Assembly: GCF_900156065.1 (NCBI RefSeq)
Contig: NZ_FTNF01000006.1
Location: forward strand, 186,001 to 250,000
DNA length: 64,000 nucleotides
DNA from: Micromonospora avicenniae
GTDB lineage: Bacteria; Actinomycetota; Actinomycetes; Mycobacteriales; Micromonosporaceae
Reading direction: 5' to 3'
Position 1 is the first letter of the stretch, and the number at the start of each line of letters is the position of its first letter. Below the pieces are notes generated by a model. That model was not told the DNA's origin and did no database searches. It was given only the letters and a program-made list of their open reading frames with translations. Positions 50,084-59,486 of the stretch are shown piece by piece. The translations under genes were made by a program, and so were the position numbers.

Positions 50084-50920
50084 TCAGGGCAGCGCGCAGG
50101 GTTCGCGCCAGGCGTCGAGGGTCCGCTGCTTGCGCATCGAGGCGAAGCCGTAGCCGACGGTGGTGACGCAGAACGCCCCGGTCGTGCCGGTGTACTCGAC
50201 GTGGAAGACCGGCTTGCCGGCGTCGACGAACGGCAGCAGCTTCCCGCACTGGGCCAGCCGTACGCACTCCTCGTTGACGGCGAAGTCGAAGTCCGGGGCG
50301 AGCGCGGCGAGCTGGGGCACGTCGTTCATCAGCCCGGGGGAGAGGTCCAGCGAGCGGGCGAGCCCGGCCACCCGGCGGTTGAATTGCAGCTGGTCGTCGA
50401 ATTCGAGAGGGAAACCCGACCGGTACAGGTAGCCGTCCGCGTCGGCCAGCGCCACCGCGCCGAAGCCCTTGCCGCGGCAGAGCCGGAACCGGTCGGCCAG
50501 CGCCGGTTCGAGCACGTCCCACCGTCGTACGTCCAGCCAGCGGCTCTGCGGGCGGTGGCCGGTCGCGCCCTGGACGCCCGCCGGGAAGCGGCTGGCGTCC
50601 GGGTCGCCGGTGTCCACCGAGCCGACGTGCACCTGGCAGATCAGGCGGCGGTCACGCGCGCGCAGCTCGGCGGTCTCCGCCGAGGTGGTGCGCACCGCGT
50701 CGAGCAGGAAGACGTCGGCGTCCACGTCCGGGTCGACCGGCCCGCTGAGCTGCCACTGCCACTGCCAGTGGCGAGCCGACGCGGCCGGCCAGGGGGTCGG
50801 TGAGCCGGGCGGGGCCAGCTCGATCCGGCAGGCACACATCGGCACCAGCAGGACAAGCGCGGCGCCGGTGGACAGTACTCGGCGCAGTCGGACGGCGCCT
50901 CGTCGCAGCCGGATCCGCAT
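50084..50920 (-). CDS. GH114-type (polygalactosaminidase-like) lipoprotein
   Basis: A 278-residue exported protein. A lipobox (VLLVPMC, Cys29) ends the signal sequence. The TIM-barrel domain has WQWQLSGPVD, DVFLLDAVRTTSAETAELRA, RRLICQVHVGSVDTGDPDAS, RFPAGVQGATGHRPQSRWLD, GFGAVALADADGY and DFDFAVNEECVRLAQCGKLL. These match the GH114 group (endo-alpha-1,4-polygalactosaminidase, related to PelA). The expected substrate is a cationic galactosaminogalactan-like polymer, but activity is unproved. ATG at 50920 with GGGAG upstream. Confidence 0.82.
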   Translation of the reverse strand: MRIRLRRGAVRLRRVLSTGAALVLLVPMCACRIELAPPGSPTPWPAASARHWQWQWQLSGPVDPDVDADVFLLDAVRTTSAETAELRARDRRLICQVHVGSVDTGDPDASRFPAGVQGATGHRPQSRWLDVRRWDVLEPALADRFRLCRGKGFGAVALADADGYLYRSGFPLEFDDQLQFNRRVAGLARSLDLSPGLMNDVPQLAALAPDFDFAVNEECVRLAQCGKLLPFVDAGKPVFHVEYTGTTGAFCVTTVGYGFASMRKQRTLDAWREPCALP

Positions 50921-51092
50921 CGACAGCTCCCGGGTCCCGGACGGCGCCCTCGCCGCCCGCTCCGGTACGCCGCCCCATGTCGGCGTACCTCACCCGGTGA
51001 ACGAGCACGGACCCGAGGACGACTCGCCGGTTCGCGCGGCGACGCCCCACCCACCCGGCCGGGCGGAGCGTCGCGCGCAGTCCCTCCGGCGG

Positions 51093-52277
51093 TCAGCGCG
51101 GCGCGGCGAAGTCCTGCGTCCAGTACGGTCCGTTGCTTGTCGCGATCCCCACGCCGATCTCGGTGAAGGCGCAGTTCAGGATGTTGGCCCGGTGTCCGGG
51201 GCTGTTCATCCAGGCGTCCATCACGGCGGCCGGGGTCTTCTGGTTCCAGGCCACGTTCTCGCCGTAGGTGCGCCACTGGTAGCCCACCCGGTCGATCCGG
51301 TCGCCCGGGTCGCTGCCGTCGCTGCCCGTGTGCGACATGTTCTCGTGGTCGGCCTGGTCCTGGCTGTGCCGCTGGGCCGCCGTCATCAGCTTGTCGTCGA
51401 TGGTCAGCGCCTTGCAGCCCGCCTTGGCGCGCTCGGCGTTGACCAGGTCGACCACCTCGCGTGCCTGGGCGCTGACGTTGCCGCTCGGGGCGTTCGTGGC
51501 ACCGCCGCCGCTCGGTGCGCTGCTGCGCTCGACGCTGCGCCGCGATGGTGCGGTGGTCCGTGCCTGCGACGGGGTGGGCCGGGTCGTCCGGCTGGCCGAG
51601 GGTGTGGGCCGCACCGTGCTCGGCGAGGCGGTCGGGGAGGCGGAGGTGGTCGCCGGAGCCGGCGCCGCGTCGGTGGGTACGACCGGCGCGGCGGCGACGG
51701 TGTCGTCCACCGCTGTCGCGTCGACCTCGCCACCGCCGCCACCGGGTAGCGCGATCGCGCCGACGCCGAGGCTGACCACCAGGGTGGCGGCTGCCGCGGC
51801 GCCACCGATGAGCAGCGGCCGGGGAAGCCGACGCCGGGACCGGTGCCGCCCCCCGGGAGCCGTCCGCCCGGGGGCGTTGCGCGGCCGGCCGTCGGTCTCG
51901 TCCGTGCCGGCCGGGTACAGCTGGGCGGTGTCGTCGACGGCGGGCCGCTGTGGGCCGGTCGTCGGATCGGCGTCCCACCGGTCCGGTCGTACGCCGTACG
52001 CCGGCTGCTCGGCGGCGTACCCCGGGGACCAGCCGTCGATCGCCCCGCCGGAGCGGTCCACGGGCTCGTCGCGCCATCCGCTCGTCGGCTGATCGTTACG
52101 CCAGGTGTCCGTCGGGCGGTCGTCGTGCCGGGTGTCGGCCGGTGCCTCCGGGTCGTCGCCGAACAGGTAGGCCGACCGGGGGGCGGGACGGTCGGTGAGC
52201 CAGGCCGGTTCGCCGGTGGGTGGCTCCGGGCGCCGCTTCGCGCCGTCCGGGTCGTTCGGGTCGGTCCAGCCGTACAC
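51093..52277 (-). CDS. CAP/SCP-domain extracellular protein
   Basis: About 394 residues. A long polar cytoplasmic part (1-150) precedes a membrane helix (PLLIGGAAAAATLVVSLGVG, about 153-172), a Thr/Ser/Pro-rich linker (180-265) and a CAP domain: VVDLVNAERAKAGCKALTID, HSQDQADHENMSHTG, YGENVAWNQ, AWMNSPGHRANILNCAFTEI, GPYWTQDF. The two His and two Glu of the CAP cleft are present. Role unknown. I prefer GTG 52277 because GGAGG lies 9 bp before it; GTG 52292 is the alternative. Confidence 0.83.
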   Translation of the reverse strand: MYGWTDPNDPDGAKRRPEPPTGEPAWLTDRPAPRSAYLFGDDPEAPADTRHDDRPTDTWRNDQPTSGWRDEPVDRSGGAIDGWSPGYAAEQPAYGVRPDRWDADPTTGPQRPAVDDTAQLYPAGTDETDGRPRNAPGRTAPGGRHRSRRRLPRPLLIGGAAAAATLVVSLGVGAIALPGGGGGEVDATAVDDTVAAAPVVPTDAAPAPATTSASPTASPSTVRPTPSASRTTRPTPSQARTTAPSRRSVERSSAPSGGGATNAPSGNVSAQAREVVDLVNAERAKAGCKALTIDDKLMTAAQRHSQDQADHENMSHTGSDGSDPGDRIDRVGYQWRTYGENVAWNQKTPAAVMDAWMNSPGHRANILNCAFTEIGVGIATSNGPYWTQDFAAPR

Positions 52278-52436
52278 GCCTGTCGCCTCCACGGGTCGGT
52301 TGCGGGCCGCGCTGACGCTACGGGTGCCCTGCGACCTGCGGCAACGTGGCTAAGAAAGAGTTAAGGGGATAGCGGACACCCGGGGGCGCACTTCCCACCA
52401 TCGCGGGCGTACTGTTAACGCGTCCGGACAGAGCGT

Positions 52437-52540
52437 GTCCGTGCCTCGTGGCAGCCCCCCAGCGAGTGGACAGGCCGACGTGGAGATGATCTACGGCCTG
52501 CGAAAACTTGACGACAAGGGGGTTTGCGGCTCAATATATA
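52437..52540 (+). promoter_or_regulatory. promoter region and hairpin before the coiled-coil gene
   Basis: TTGACG (52508-52513), 18 bp, CAATAT (52532-52537), continuing into TATATA. Upstream, GTCC (52437-52440) pairs with GGAC (52468-52471) and CTCG with CGAG, enclosing a CCCCCC run. The rest of the 370-bp non-coding stretch 52278-52650 shows no gene. Confidence 0.45.
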
Positions 52541-52650
52541 GGTGTCGCCAGTCGCGCCCGGCCATGCCCAGATACAGCCTGGAATGGTAGTCGCGAACAC
52601 ATGGGCGCGCGTTGGCCGGCCTTTCCGGCAGCGCATATCAAGGAGTCAAC

Positions 52651-52845
52651 ATGGCGAAGGCCCTCTACGGCCACGTAGGTGCAGCGCCCGACCGGCGTCT
52701 GCTCGACGAGGTCACCCGACTGCGTGCCAGGGTTCAGGCACTGGAGTTCGAGCTCACGCGTCTGCGTGCCGAGAATGATCGGCTCGCCGCCGCGGCGAAC
52801 GAGGCGGACGATCTGCTTCGGCTCGCCGAGCCCGCGCTCACCTGA
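52651..52845 (+). CDS. small coiled-coil protein
   Basis: A 64-residue protein. After AKALYGHVGAAPDRRLLDEV, a leucine-zipper-like heptad series follows: LRARVQALEFELTRLRAEND, then RLAAAANEADDLLRLAEPA. It should form a dimeric or trimeric coiled coil. I recognise the style of a conserved actinobacterial small protein but not a function. AAGGAG precedes the ATG by 6 bp. It has its own promoter and terminator. Confidence 0.75.
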   Translation: MAKALYGHVGAAPDRRLLDEVTRLRARVQALEFELTRLRAENDRLAAAANEADDLLRLAEPALT

Positions 52846-52882
52846 TCATCGCGTCGGAAAACTGAATCGCACCACGCAAAAA

Positions 52883-52910
52883 GCGCGCCGACACATCCGT
52901 GCCGGCGCGC
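52883..52910 (+). terminator. terminator of the coiled-coil gene
   Basis: GCGCGCCG and CCGGCGCGC arms, followed by AGCTTTGTC. Confidence 0.55.
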
Positions 52911-53223
52911 AGCTTTGTCTCCACGTCTTTCCCGGCCGCCCATTGTTCGATCTTGTCGCCGTTCCGCTGAGTGGCGCGATCATCACCGAGGGAAACGGTG
53001 CGCCGATTCCGCCCCGCCGCGAATAACGTTTGTGTTTGTCGACAGATGCGAGGGGTGCCGGGTGGCCGGAGGATCCCGGTGCGCGGGAGCGGACCCGGGC
53101 CCGCACGGCGACGTCGGGGGCGGGTCGCGTAGCGGGGCCTCGGGTCTGCCGGGTTAGTCTGCGAGTTCACCAGGTCCGCGCAGCCGGCGACGGTACGGCG
53201 GCCACCGGACGAGGATCGAGAAG
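52911..53223. other. non-coding stretch before smc
   Basis: No convincing gene on either strand. TTAGTCT near 53153-53159 is a possible smc -10 box, with about 65 bp of leader. No acylphosphatase gene is present, although one often precedes smc in actinobacteria. Confidence 0.4.
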
Positions 53224-56200
53224 GTGTATCTCAAGAGCCTGACGGTGAAGGGATTCAAGTCCTTCGCCTCCGCGACGACGCTCAAGCTGGAGCCGGGGAT
53301 CACCTGCGTGGTCGGTCCGAACGGCTCCGGCAAGTCCAACGTCGTCGACGCCATCGCCTGGGTGCTCGGCGAGCAGGGCGCGAAGGCGCTCCGCGGCGGC
53401 AAGATGGAGGACGTCATCTTCGCCGGCACCGCCGGGCGGGCGCCGCTGGGCCGGGCCGAGGTCACACTGACCATCGACAACACCGACGGCGCCCTGCCGA
53501 TCGAGTACACCGAGGTCTCCATCACCCGCCGGATGTTCCGCTCCGGCGAGAGCGAATACGAGATCAACGGCGACTCGTGCCGCCTGCTCGACATCCAGGA
53601 GTTGCTCTCCGACTCCGGCATCGGCCGGGAGATGCACATCATCGTCGGTCAGGGCCGGCTCGACGGCATGCTGCACGCCAAGCCGGAGGATCGGCGGGCC
53701 TTCATCGAGGAGGCGGCCGGCGTACTCAAGCACCGCAAGCGCAAGGAGAAGGCGCTGCGGAAGCTCGACGCGATGCAGACCAACCTCAACCGGCTCACCG
53801 ACCTCACCACCGAGCTGCGCCGTCAGCTCAAGCCGCTGGGCCGGCAGGCCGAGGTGGCCCGGCGCGCCGCCGCCATCCAGGCCAACCTGCGCGACGCCCG
53901 GCTGCGGCTGCTCGCCGACGACCTCGCCACGCTCCGCACCACCCTCGACAAGGAGATCGCCGACGAGACCGCGTTGCGTGATCGGCGCGAGCACGTCGAG
54001 GCCGAACACACCGAGGTGCAGCGACGCCTCGGTGAACTGGAGGCGGCCCTCGCCGAGGATGCGCCGCTGCTGGCCTCCGCGCAGGACACCTGGTACAAGC
54101 TCTCCGCGCTCCAGGAACGGTTCCGGTCGATCGAGCAGCTGGCTCTGGAGCGGTTGCGGCACCTGAGCGCGACCCCCGACGACGAACGCCCGGGCCGTGA
54201 CCCGGACCAGCTCGAGGCGGAGGCGGAGCGGGTACGCGAGCAGGAGGAGGAGCTGCGCGCCGCGCTCACCGACGACCAGATCCGGCTCGCCGAGGCCGTC
54301 GAGCACCGGCAGGAGCTGGAGCGGCAGCTCGCCGCCGCCGAGCGGGAACTGGTCGCGGCCGCCAAGGCGATCGCGGATCGGCGGGAGGGACTGGCGCGGC
54401 TGACGGGCCAGGTCAACTCCGCCCGGGCCCGGACCACCAGCGGCGGCGAGGAGATCGACCGACTCGCCGCCGCCCATGCCGACGCGCTGGGCCGGGCCGA
54501 GAAGGCCCAGGCCGACCTGGACGCGGTGGCCGCCCAGTCCACCGAGGCGGACCGGGACAACGCCGACCTCGACGAGCGGCACGCCGAAGCGGTGACCGCA
54601 CACGAGCGGGCCCAGGCGGCCGTACGTGCCCTGACCGACGCCGAGCGCGCCGCGGAGAAGGACGCCGCCACCTGGAAGGCACGCGAGGAGGCGCTCGCTC
54701 TCGGCCTGCGACGCAAGGACGGAGCGGGTGCCCTGCTCGCCCGGGCCGGCGACGTGCCGGGCCTGCTCGGTAGCCTCTCCGGCCTGCTCACCGTCGCGCC
54801 GGGCCACGAGGCCGCGCTCGCCGCCGCACTGGGCGGACTGGCCGACGCGGTCGCGGTGACCGGTGTCGACGAGGCCGTGGAGGCGATGCGGCTGCTGAAG
54901 ATCTCCGACGCCGGTCGGGCCGGCCTGCTGGTCGGCAGTCCCGCCGGACCGGGCATGGACGGCCCGGCTGACGCGCTGCGCCCGAAGCTTCCGGACGGCG
55001 CGCGTTGGGCGCCGGACCTGGTCGAGTGCGCCGAACAGCTGCGGCCGGCGGTGCACCGGGCGCTGCGCGACGTGGTGCTGGTCGACGACCTCGCCGCGGC
55101 CGCCGAGCTGGTCGCCGAGAATCCGGAGCTGCGCGCGGTCACACCCGACGGTGACGTGGTCGGTGCGTACGCGGCGGCGGGCGGGTCGGCGAAGGCGCCC
55201 AGCTACATCGAGGTGCAGGCCGCCGTCGAGGAGGCCCGGGCGAACCGGACGGTCGCCGAACAGACCGCGGCCGAGCTGCGCGACCAGCTGACGGAGGCGC
55301 GGACCGAGGTGGCTGCCGCCAAGGAGGTGGTGCAGCACGCCGCCGCCGCCAAGCGGGAGGCGGAGAGCCACCGCAACGCCGCCGCGCGGCGGCTGGCCGA
55401 GTTGGGCGCGGCGGCCCGTTCGGCGAAGGCGGAATGCGAGCGCCTCGGCGAGTCCCGGGCCCGCGCCGAGGCGGCCCGGGAGCGGGACCTGTCGGCCCTT
55501 GCCGAGCTCGAGGAGCGGCTCCGGCTGGCCGAGGAGACCCCGCTCGACGCCGAGCCTTCCACCGAGGAGCGGGACCAGCTCGCCGCGATGGTGCCCCAGG
55601 CGCGGCAGAACGAGATGGAGGTCCGGCTGGCGGTGCGTACCGCCGAGGAGCGGGTCGCCTCGATCGCCGGACGGGCCGACTCGTTGTTCCGGCAGGCCAC
55701 GGCGGAGCGGGCGGCGCGGGAGCGGGCCGCGGCCCGCCGTGCCGCCCGGACCCGGGGTGCGGCGATCGCGCGGGCGGTCGCCGGGGGCGCGCGTGCGGCC
55801 CTCGTCCAGCTGACCACCTCGATCGCCGCGGCCGAGGAGCAGCGCGACGAGGTGGCGCGGGAGCGGGCCGCGCGGGAGGCAGAGCTTCAGGAGGTACGCG
55901 GCGCGGCCAAGCGGCTCGGCGCCGAGCTGGAACGGCTGACCAGCCAGGTGCACCGGGACGAGGTGGCCCGCGCCGAGCAGCGGCTGCGCATCGAGCAGCT
56001 GGAGGCGAAGGCGGCGGAGGATTTCGGCCTGGACGTGGAGACCCTGGTCGCCGAGTACGGGCCGGGGCAGCTCGTCCCGCCCACCCAGGCCGACGTGGCC
56101 GCCGCCGAGCGGGACGGCCTGCCAGTACCGGAGCCGGTCCGTTACGAGCGCCCGGTGCAGGAGAAGCGGGCGGCCAAGGCGGAGCGCGAGCTGGCCCTGC

Positions 56201-56820
56201 TCGGCAAGGTGAACCCGCTGGCCCTGGAGGAGTTCGCGGCGCTTGAGGAGCGCTACAAGTTCCTCTCGGAACAGTTGGAGGACCTCAAGGCGACCCGCCG
56301 GGACCTGCTCACCGTGGTCAAGGACGTCGACGACCGGATCCTGGAGGTCTTCGCCAGCGCGTTCGCGGACACCGCCCGCGAGTTCGAGCAGGTCTTCGAG
56401 GTGCTCTTCCCCGGCGGCGAGGGCCGACTGGTGCTCACCGAACCGGAGGACCTGCTCACCACCGGCGTGGAGGTGGAGGCCCGGCCGCCGGGCAAGAAGA
56501 TCAAGCGGCTCTCGCTGCTCTCCGGCGGTGAGCGGTCCCTGACCGCGGTGGCCATGCTCGTGGCGATCTTCCGGGCCCGGCCCAGCCCGTTCTACATCAT
56601 GGACGAGGTGGAGGCCGCCCTCGACGACGTGAACCTCGGCCGGCTGATCACGCTCCTCGCCCAGCTGCGGGAGAAGAGCCAGCTGATCGTGATCACGCAC
56701 CAGAAGCGGACCATGGAGATCGCCGACGCGCTCTACGGCGTGACCATGCGCGGCGGCGTGACCCAGGTGATCAGCCAGCGGCTCAATCGGGCCGACGACG
56801 GGCAGGAGGAGAACGGGTGA
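53224..56820 (+). CDS. smc: chromosome segregation ATPase SMC
   Basis: A 1198-residue protein, standard SMC length. The N-terminal ATPase half starts YLKSLTVKGFKSFASATTLK with Walker A GPNGSGKSN (about 31-39). Coiled-coil arms follow from about 165 to 500. The hinge is about 510-650 (GLLGSLSGLLTVAPGHEAAL, GLLVGSPAGPG). Then come the return coil and the C-terminal half with signature LSGGERSLTAVAML (about 1099-1112) and Walker B FYIMDEVEAALDDVN. It condenses and organises the chromosome with ScpAB. GTG start. It is coupled by GTGA overlap to a HAD phosphatase gene; ftsY does not follow as it does in mycobacteria. Confidence 0.96.
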   Translation: MYLKSLTVKGFKSFASATTLKLEPGITCVVGPNGSGKSNVVDAIAWVLGEQGAKALRGGKMEDVIFAGTAGRAPLGRAEVTLTIDNTDGALPIEYTEVSITRRMFRSGESEYEINGDSCRLLDIQELLSDSGIGREMHIIVGQGRLDGMLHAKPEDRRAFIEEAAGVLKHRKRKEKALRKLDAMQTNLNRLTDLTTELRRQLKPLGRQAEVARRAAAIQANLRDARLRLLADDLATLRTTLDKEIADETALRDRREHVEAEHTEVQRRLGELEAALAEDAPLLASAQDTWYKLSALQERFRSIEQLALERLRHLSATPDDERPGRDPDQLEAEAERVREQEEELRAALTDDQIRLAEAVEHRQELERQLAAAERELVAAAKAIADRREGLARLTGQVNSARARTTSGGEEIDRLAAAHADALGRAEKAQADLDAVAAQSTEADRDNADLDERHAEAVTAHERAQAAVRALTDAERAAEKDAATWKAREEALALGLRRKDGAGALLARAGDVPGLLGSLSGLLTVAPGHEAALAAALGGLADAVAVTGVDEAVEAMRLLKISDAGRAGLLVGSPAGPGMDGPADALRPKLPDGARWAPDLVECAEQLRPAVHRALRDVVLVDDLAAAAELVAENPELRAVTPDGDVVGAYAAAGGSAKAPSYIEVQAAVEEARANRTVAEQTAAELRDQLTEARTEVAAAKEVVQHAAAAKREAESHRNAAARRLAELGAAARSAKAECERLGESRARAEAARERDLSALAELEERLRLAEETPLDAEPSTEERDQLAAMVPQARQNEMEVRLAVRTAEERVASIAGRADSLFRQATAERAARERAAARRAARTRGAAIARAVAGGARAALVQLTTSIAAAEEQRDEVARERAAREAELQEVRGAAKRLGAELERLTSQVHRDEVARAEQRLRIEQLEAKAAEDFGLDVETLVAEYGPGQLVPPTQADVAAAERDGLPVPEPVRYERPVQEKRAAKAERELALLGKVNPLALEEFAALEERYKFLSEQLEDLKATRRDLLTVVKDVDDRILEVFASAFADTAREFEQVFEVLFPGGEGRLVLTEPEDLLTTGVEVEARPPGKKIKRLSLLSGGERSLTAVAMLVAIFRARPSPFYIMDEVEAALDDVNLGRLITLLAQLREKSQLIVITHQKRTMEIADALYGVTMRGGVTQVISQRLNRADDGQEENG

Positions 56821-57437
56821 GTCGGGAACGCGCGACAGCGCTCCTGGTGGATTTCGACGGCGTACTGCGGCGCTGGGATCCGGCGGTCGCCGCCGGGGTG
56901 GAGCAGCGCTACGGACTGGCCGGGGGCGTGCTCCTCGAGATCGCCATGCAGTGGGGGCGGCTCCAGCCGGTGCTCACCGGGCAGGTCAGCCACGCGGACT
57001 GGATGACCAGCGTCGCCGACGCGCTGACGGAACCCGCCGGCGGCGCGGAGCGCGCCCGGGCCGCGGTCGAAGAGTGGCAGAGCTATCGGGGCGAGGTGGA
57101 CAACGACCTGCTCGACTTCGTCCGCGAGGCCCGGGCCGGCGGCATCCGCGTCGGTCTGGCCACCAACGCGACGGACCGGCTGGAGGAGGACCTCGCCGTG
57201 CTCGATCTGGCCGGCGAGTTCGACGCGGTGGTCAGCTCGTACCGGCTCGGCGTGAACAAGCCGGCCAAGGAGTACTTCCAGGCCGCCTGCCAGGCCGTCG
57301 CCACCCCGCCCGACCGGGTGCTCTTCATCGACGACGAGGACTGGTCCGTACGCGGCGCCCGCGCGGCCGGGCTCTCCGCCCATCGCTGGACCGGCCCCGG
57401 TGACCTGCGCTACCTGCGAGCCGCGCTGGCCTACTGA
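56817..57437 (+). CDS. HAD-family hydrolase
   Basis: A 206-residue phosphatase-like protein. Motif I is LLVDFDGVLRRWD (Asp12, Asp14), motif II VGLATNATDRLEED, motif III region GVNKPAKEYFQAAC and motif IV VLFIDDEDWSVRGARAAG. The cap domain is the small C1 helical type. The substrate is unknown. GTG 56817 overlaps the smc stop (GTGA), so it is cotranscribed with smc. Confidence 0.87.
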   Translation: MSRERATALLVDFDGVLRRWDPAVAAGVEQRYGLAGGVLLEIAMQWGRLQPVLTGQVSHADWMTSVADALTEPAGGAERARAAVEEWQSYRGEVDNDLLDFVREARAGGIRVGLATNATDRLEEDLAVLDLAGEFDAVVSSYRLGVNKPAKEYFQAACQAVATPPDRVLFIDDEDWSVRGARAAGLSAHRWTGPGDLRYLRAALAY

Positions 57438-57475
57438 ACCGACCCGACCGCGGAGCCGGTTCGTGCCGGCCCGGA

Positions 57476-58426
57476 TCAGCCCAGTCCCGGCACCTCCGTC
57501 ACGGTGAACGGCGGTGTGGGCACGGCGGCGTTGAGCTGGCTGTTGACCCAGAGCAGGCGATCCGCGTCCCGCGCCAGGGTGGTCGGCGACTGCGCCAGCG
57601 GCGCGGTTCGGGACTGACCGATCACCCGCGCGACGCGCCCGCCGGGGTCGAGGACCGCCACGTTCACGGCGAAGAGCCAGTTGCCCCGCCCGTCGGGGAA
57701 GTTCACCACCCCGTACAGCCGGTCGCCGTGCAGCAGCAGGCCGTCGGCGCCCAGTTGACCGCCGCGCACGTCGACGACGGTGGCCGTACGCCGTGGTAGG
57801 TCCACCCGGTAGAGGCGTTCGCTGCCGGGAACACCCGTGCCCTGATCGGCGACGAGGGCGAGTCGCCCGTCCGGCGTGGCCACGATGCCGTTCAGGAAAC
57901 CGGGAGTGGTGGGAAAGTCGTGCGCGGTGAGCCACGGGGTGAGGTTGCCGATCCTGGTGCCGTCGACTGCCGCGCGCCACAGGGTCCCGGTGGCCGAGTC
58001 GGTGACGTACACGGCGTCGTCGGTGACCACCAGGTCGTTGAGGGCGGCGGCGGGAGCCGTCCGCCGGGCTAGCAGCACGCCGTCCGGGGCGTACACGAAG
58101 AGGGTGCCGGTGTCCCAACCGGCGATGTGGAGCCGGCCGCGCCGGTCCGTGTGGATCCCGGCGGCGCTGGTACGACCGTCCGAGCCGGCCGGTAGGAACG
58201 GTCGCAGCTCCGATCGGCGGACGTCGCCCCGGTAAACCGCTCCGGTGGCGGCGCTGCTGACGTACATGACGCCCTCGGCGGTGACCGTGATGCCCTCGGG
58301 CAGCACCCCCTCCTCCCGGGAGACGACGTAGGTGTCCGGGCGTCCGTCGAGGGCGCCGACGGGATGTCCGGCCGCGACAGTCAGGAGGCTGAGAGCGGCG
58401 GTGGCCGCCGCGATGAGGCTGTTCAT
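57476..58426 (-). CDS. secreted SMP-30/gluconolactonase-like beta-propeller
   Basis: A 316-residue exported protein. A signal peptide (NSLIAAATAALSLLTVAAG, cleavage near 25) precedes propeller blades: LPEGITVTAEGVMYVSSAAT, GIHTDRRGRLHIAGWDTGTL, LNDLVVTDDAVYVTDSATGT, FLNGIVATPDGRLALVADQG and GLLLHGDRLYGVVNF. The repeats of about 40-45 residues fit a six-bladed propeller. Enzymatic residues cannot be placed with confidence. I start at ATG 58426, where the signal peptide begins. It is divergent from a wHTH regulator 76 bp away. Confidence 0.8.
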   Translation of the reverse strand: MNSLIAAATAALSLLTVAAGHPVGALDGRPDTYVVSREEGVLPEGITVTAEGVMYVSSAATGAVYRGDVRRSELRPFLPAGSDGRTSAAGIHTDRRGRLHIAGWDTGTLFVYAPDGVLLARRTAPAAALNDLVVTDDAVYVTDSATGTLWRAAVDGTRIGNLTPWLTAHDFPTTPGFLNGIVATPDGRLALVADQGTGVPGSERLYRVDLPRRTATVVDVRGGQLGADGLLLHGDRLYGVVNFPDGRGNWLFAVNVAVLDPGGRVARVIGQSRTAPLAQSPTTLARDADRLLWVNSQLNAAVPTPPFTVTEVPGLG

Positions 58427-58489
58427 ACGCGGAGGGTGCGTGCACCGTGCCTTCGTCGCCACACCCTTTCGGTCCAGGCTGAAGCTGGC

Positions 58490-58495
58490 TACGGT
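58490..58495 (+). promoter_or_regulatory. -10 box of the wHTH regulator gene
   Basis: TACGGT, 7 bp from the ATG at 58503. Confidence 0.45.
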
Positions 58496-58502
58496 CTGCG
58501 CC

Positions 58503-59477
58503 ATGGTGACCCTGCACCTGAACGCGGCGGACGTCAGCCGAACCACGGTGCGGTCCGCGCCGTCGGTGTTGTTGGAGCTGGCGGCCGCGGGTCAACGCCT
58601 GCTCCAGCCGAACGCGCCGGAGCATCTCGTGCGGTGGCGGGCGCGGACGCGTGCCGCGCTCCGCCCCTCCATGCGTCCCTACCTCGACCTGTGCCGCCTA
58701 CCGGGGTGGCTGCCGGATTTCCTCACCCCACCGAGCCTCGGCAGCGTGTTCGAGGTTGCGCTGCGCGATCTGGCCGAGACGCCGCCCGCTCGGCTCGCGA
58801 TGGAACTCGGCCCCCGTGTCGAGGCTGGTGAGGTACCGGCCCGGGTCGGTGCGCTGGCTCGCGCGGAACCGGCCGCCCGGGAGCAGCTGCTGGCAGCGAT
58901 GCGGGCGTTCCACGAGGTGGCGGTGGCGCCGTACTGGGCGACGCTCTCGGGAGCCGTGCAGGCCGAGCGGACGGTCCGGGCGCAGGCCCTGGCCGAGACC
59001 GGAATCGACGGGGTTCTGCGCAACCTCGGTCCCTACCTGTCGTGGCGGTCCGCCGGGGCCAGGTATGAACTGTCCTACCGGTGCGCGTTCGGCATCGAAT
59101 CGGATGTGGTGCCGGACGGCCGTGGCGTAACGCTCGTCCCGAGCTACTTCCTTCCGCACCCGAGCGTCCTCGACGATCCGGGCGGTCCGCTCATCCTCGC
59201 GTACCCGGTGCGCCCGCCCCGTCGCGAGCCGGCCAGCCGGGAATCCCTGGCGAACCTGCTCGGGCGTACCCGGGCCGCGGTGCTGGGGCTGACCGTCGAC
59301 GCGCTCAGCACCTCGCAGATCGCCCGGTCGCTCGACATCTCGGTCGCCTCGGCCAGCCAGCACACGTCGACGCTGCGGGCGGCCGGCCTGATCACGTCGC
59401 ATCGCGACGGGGTCAGTGTCCGCCACACGCTCACCCCGCTGGGCGAGCAGTTGCTACGGGCCGGCCACGCCCGGTGA
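58503..59477 (+). CDS. ArsR-like winged-helix regulator with large N-terminal domain
   Basis: A 324-residue protein. An N-terminal region of about 240 residues (LDLCRLPGWLPDFLTPPSLG; AMRAFHEVAVAPYWATL; GVTLVPSYFLPHPSVLDDPG) precedes a C-terminal winged helix, RTRAAVLGLTVDALSTSQIA, RSLDISVASASQHTSTLRAA and GLITSHRDGVSVRHTLTPLG. This order is the reverse of typical ArsR proteins but common in actinobacterial DUF5937-type regulators. It may control the divergent propeller gene. The TACGGT box 7 bp upstream supports ATG 58503. Confidence 0.83.
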   Translation: MVTLHLNAADVSRTTVRSAPSVLLELAAAGQRLLQPNAPEHLVRWRARTRAALRPSMRPYLDLCRLPGWLPDFLTPPSLGSVFEVALRDLAETPPARLAMELGPRVEAGEVPARVGALARAEPAAREQLLAAMRAFHEVAVAPYWATLSGAVQAERTVRAQALAETGIDGVLRNLGPYLSWRSAGARYELSYRCAFGIESDVVPDGRGVTLVPSYFLPHPSVLDDPGGPLILAYPVRPPRREPASRESLANLLGRTRAAVLGLTVDALSTSQIARSLDISVASASQHTSTLRAAGLITSHRDGVSVRHTLTPLGEQLLRAGHAR

Positions 59478-59486
59478 CCGCCGGCC

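Noticed and set aside
52437..52540. A 6C-type small RNA
   Set aside because: Only one hairpin with a CCCCCC loop is visible; the known motif has two such loops.
52846..53106. Minus-strand frame of 86 codons before smc
   Set aside because: Atypical composition, no ribosome site and no recognisable homology; judged non-coding.
53167..56700. A 1177-codon open frame opposite smc
   Set aside because: Shadow of smc; no domain, Arg/His/Leu/Gly-rich composition, no ribosome site.
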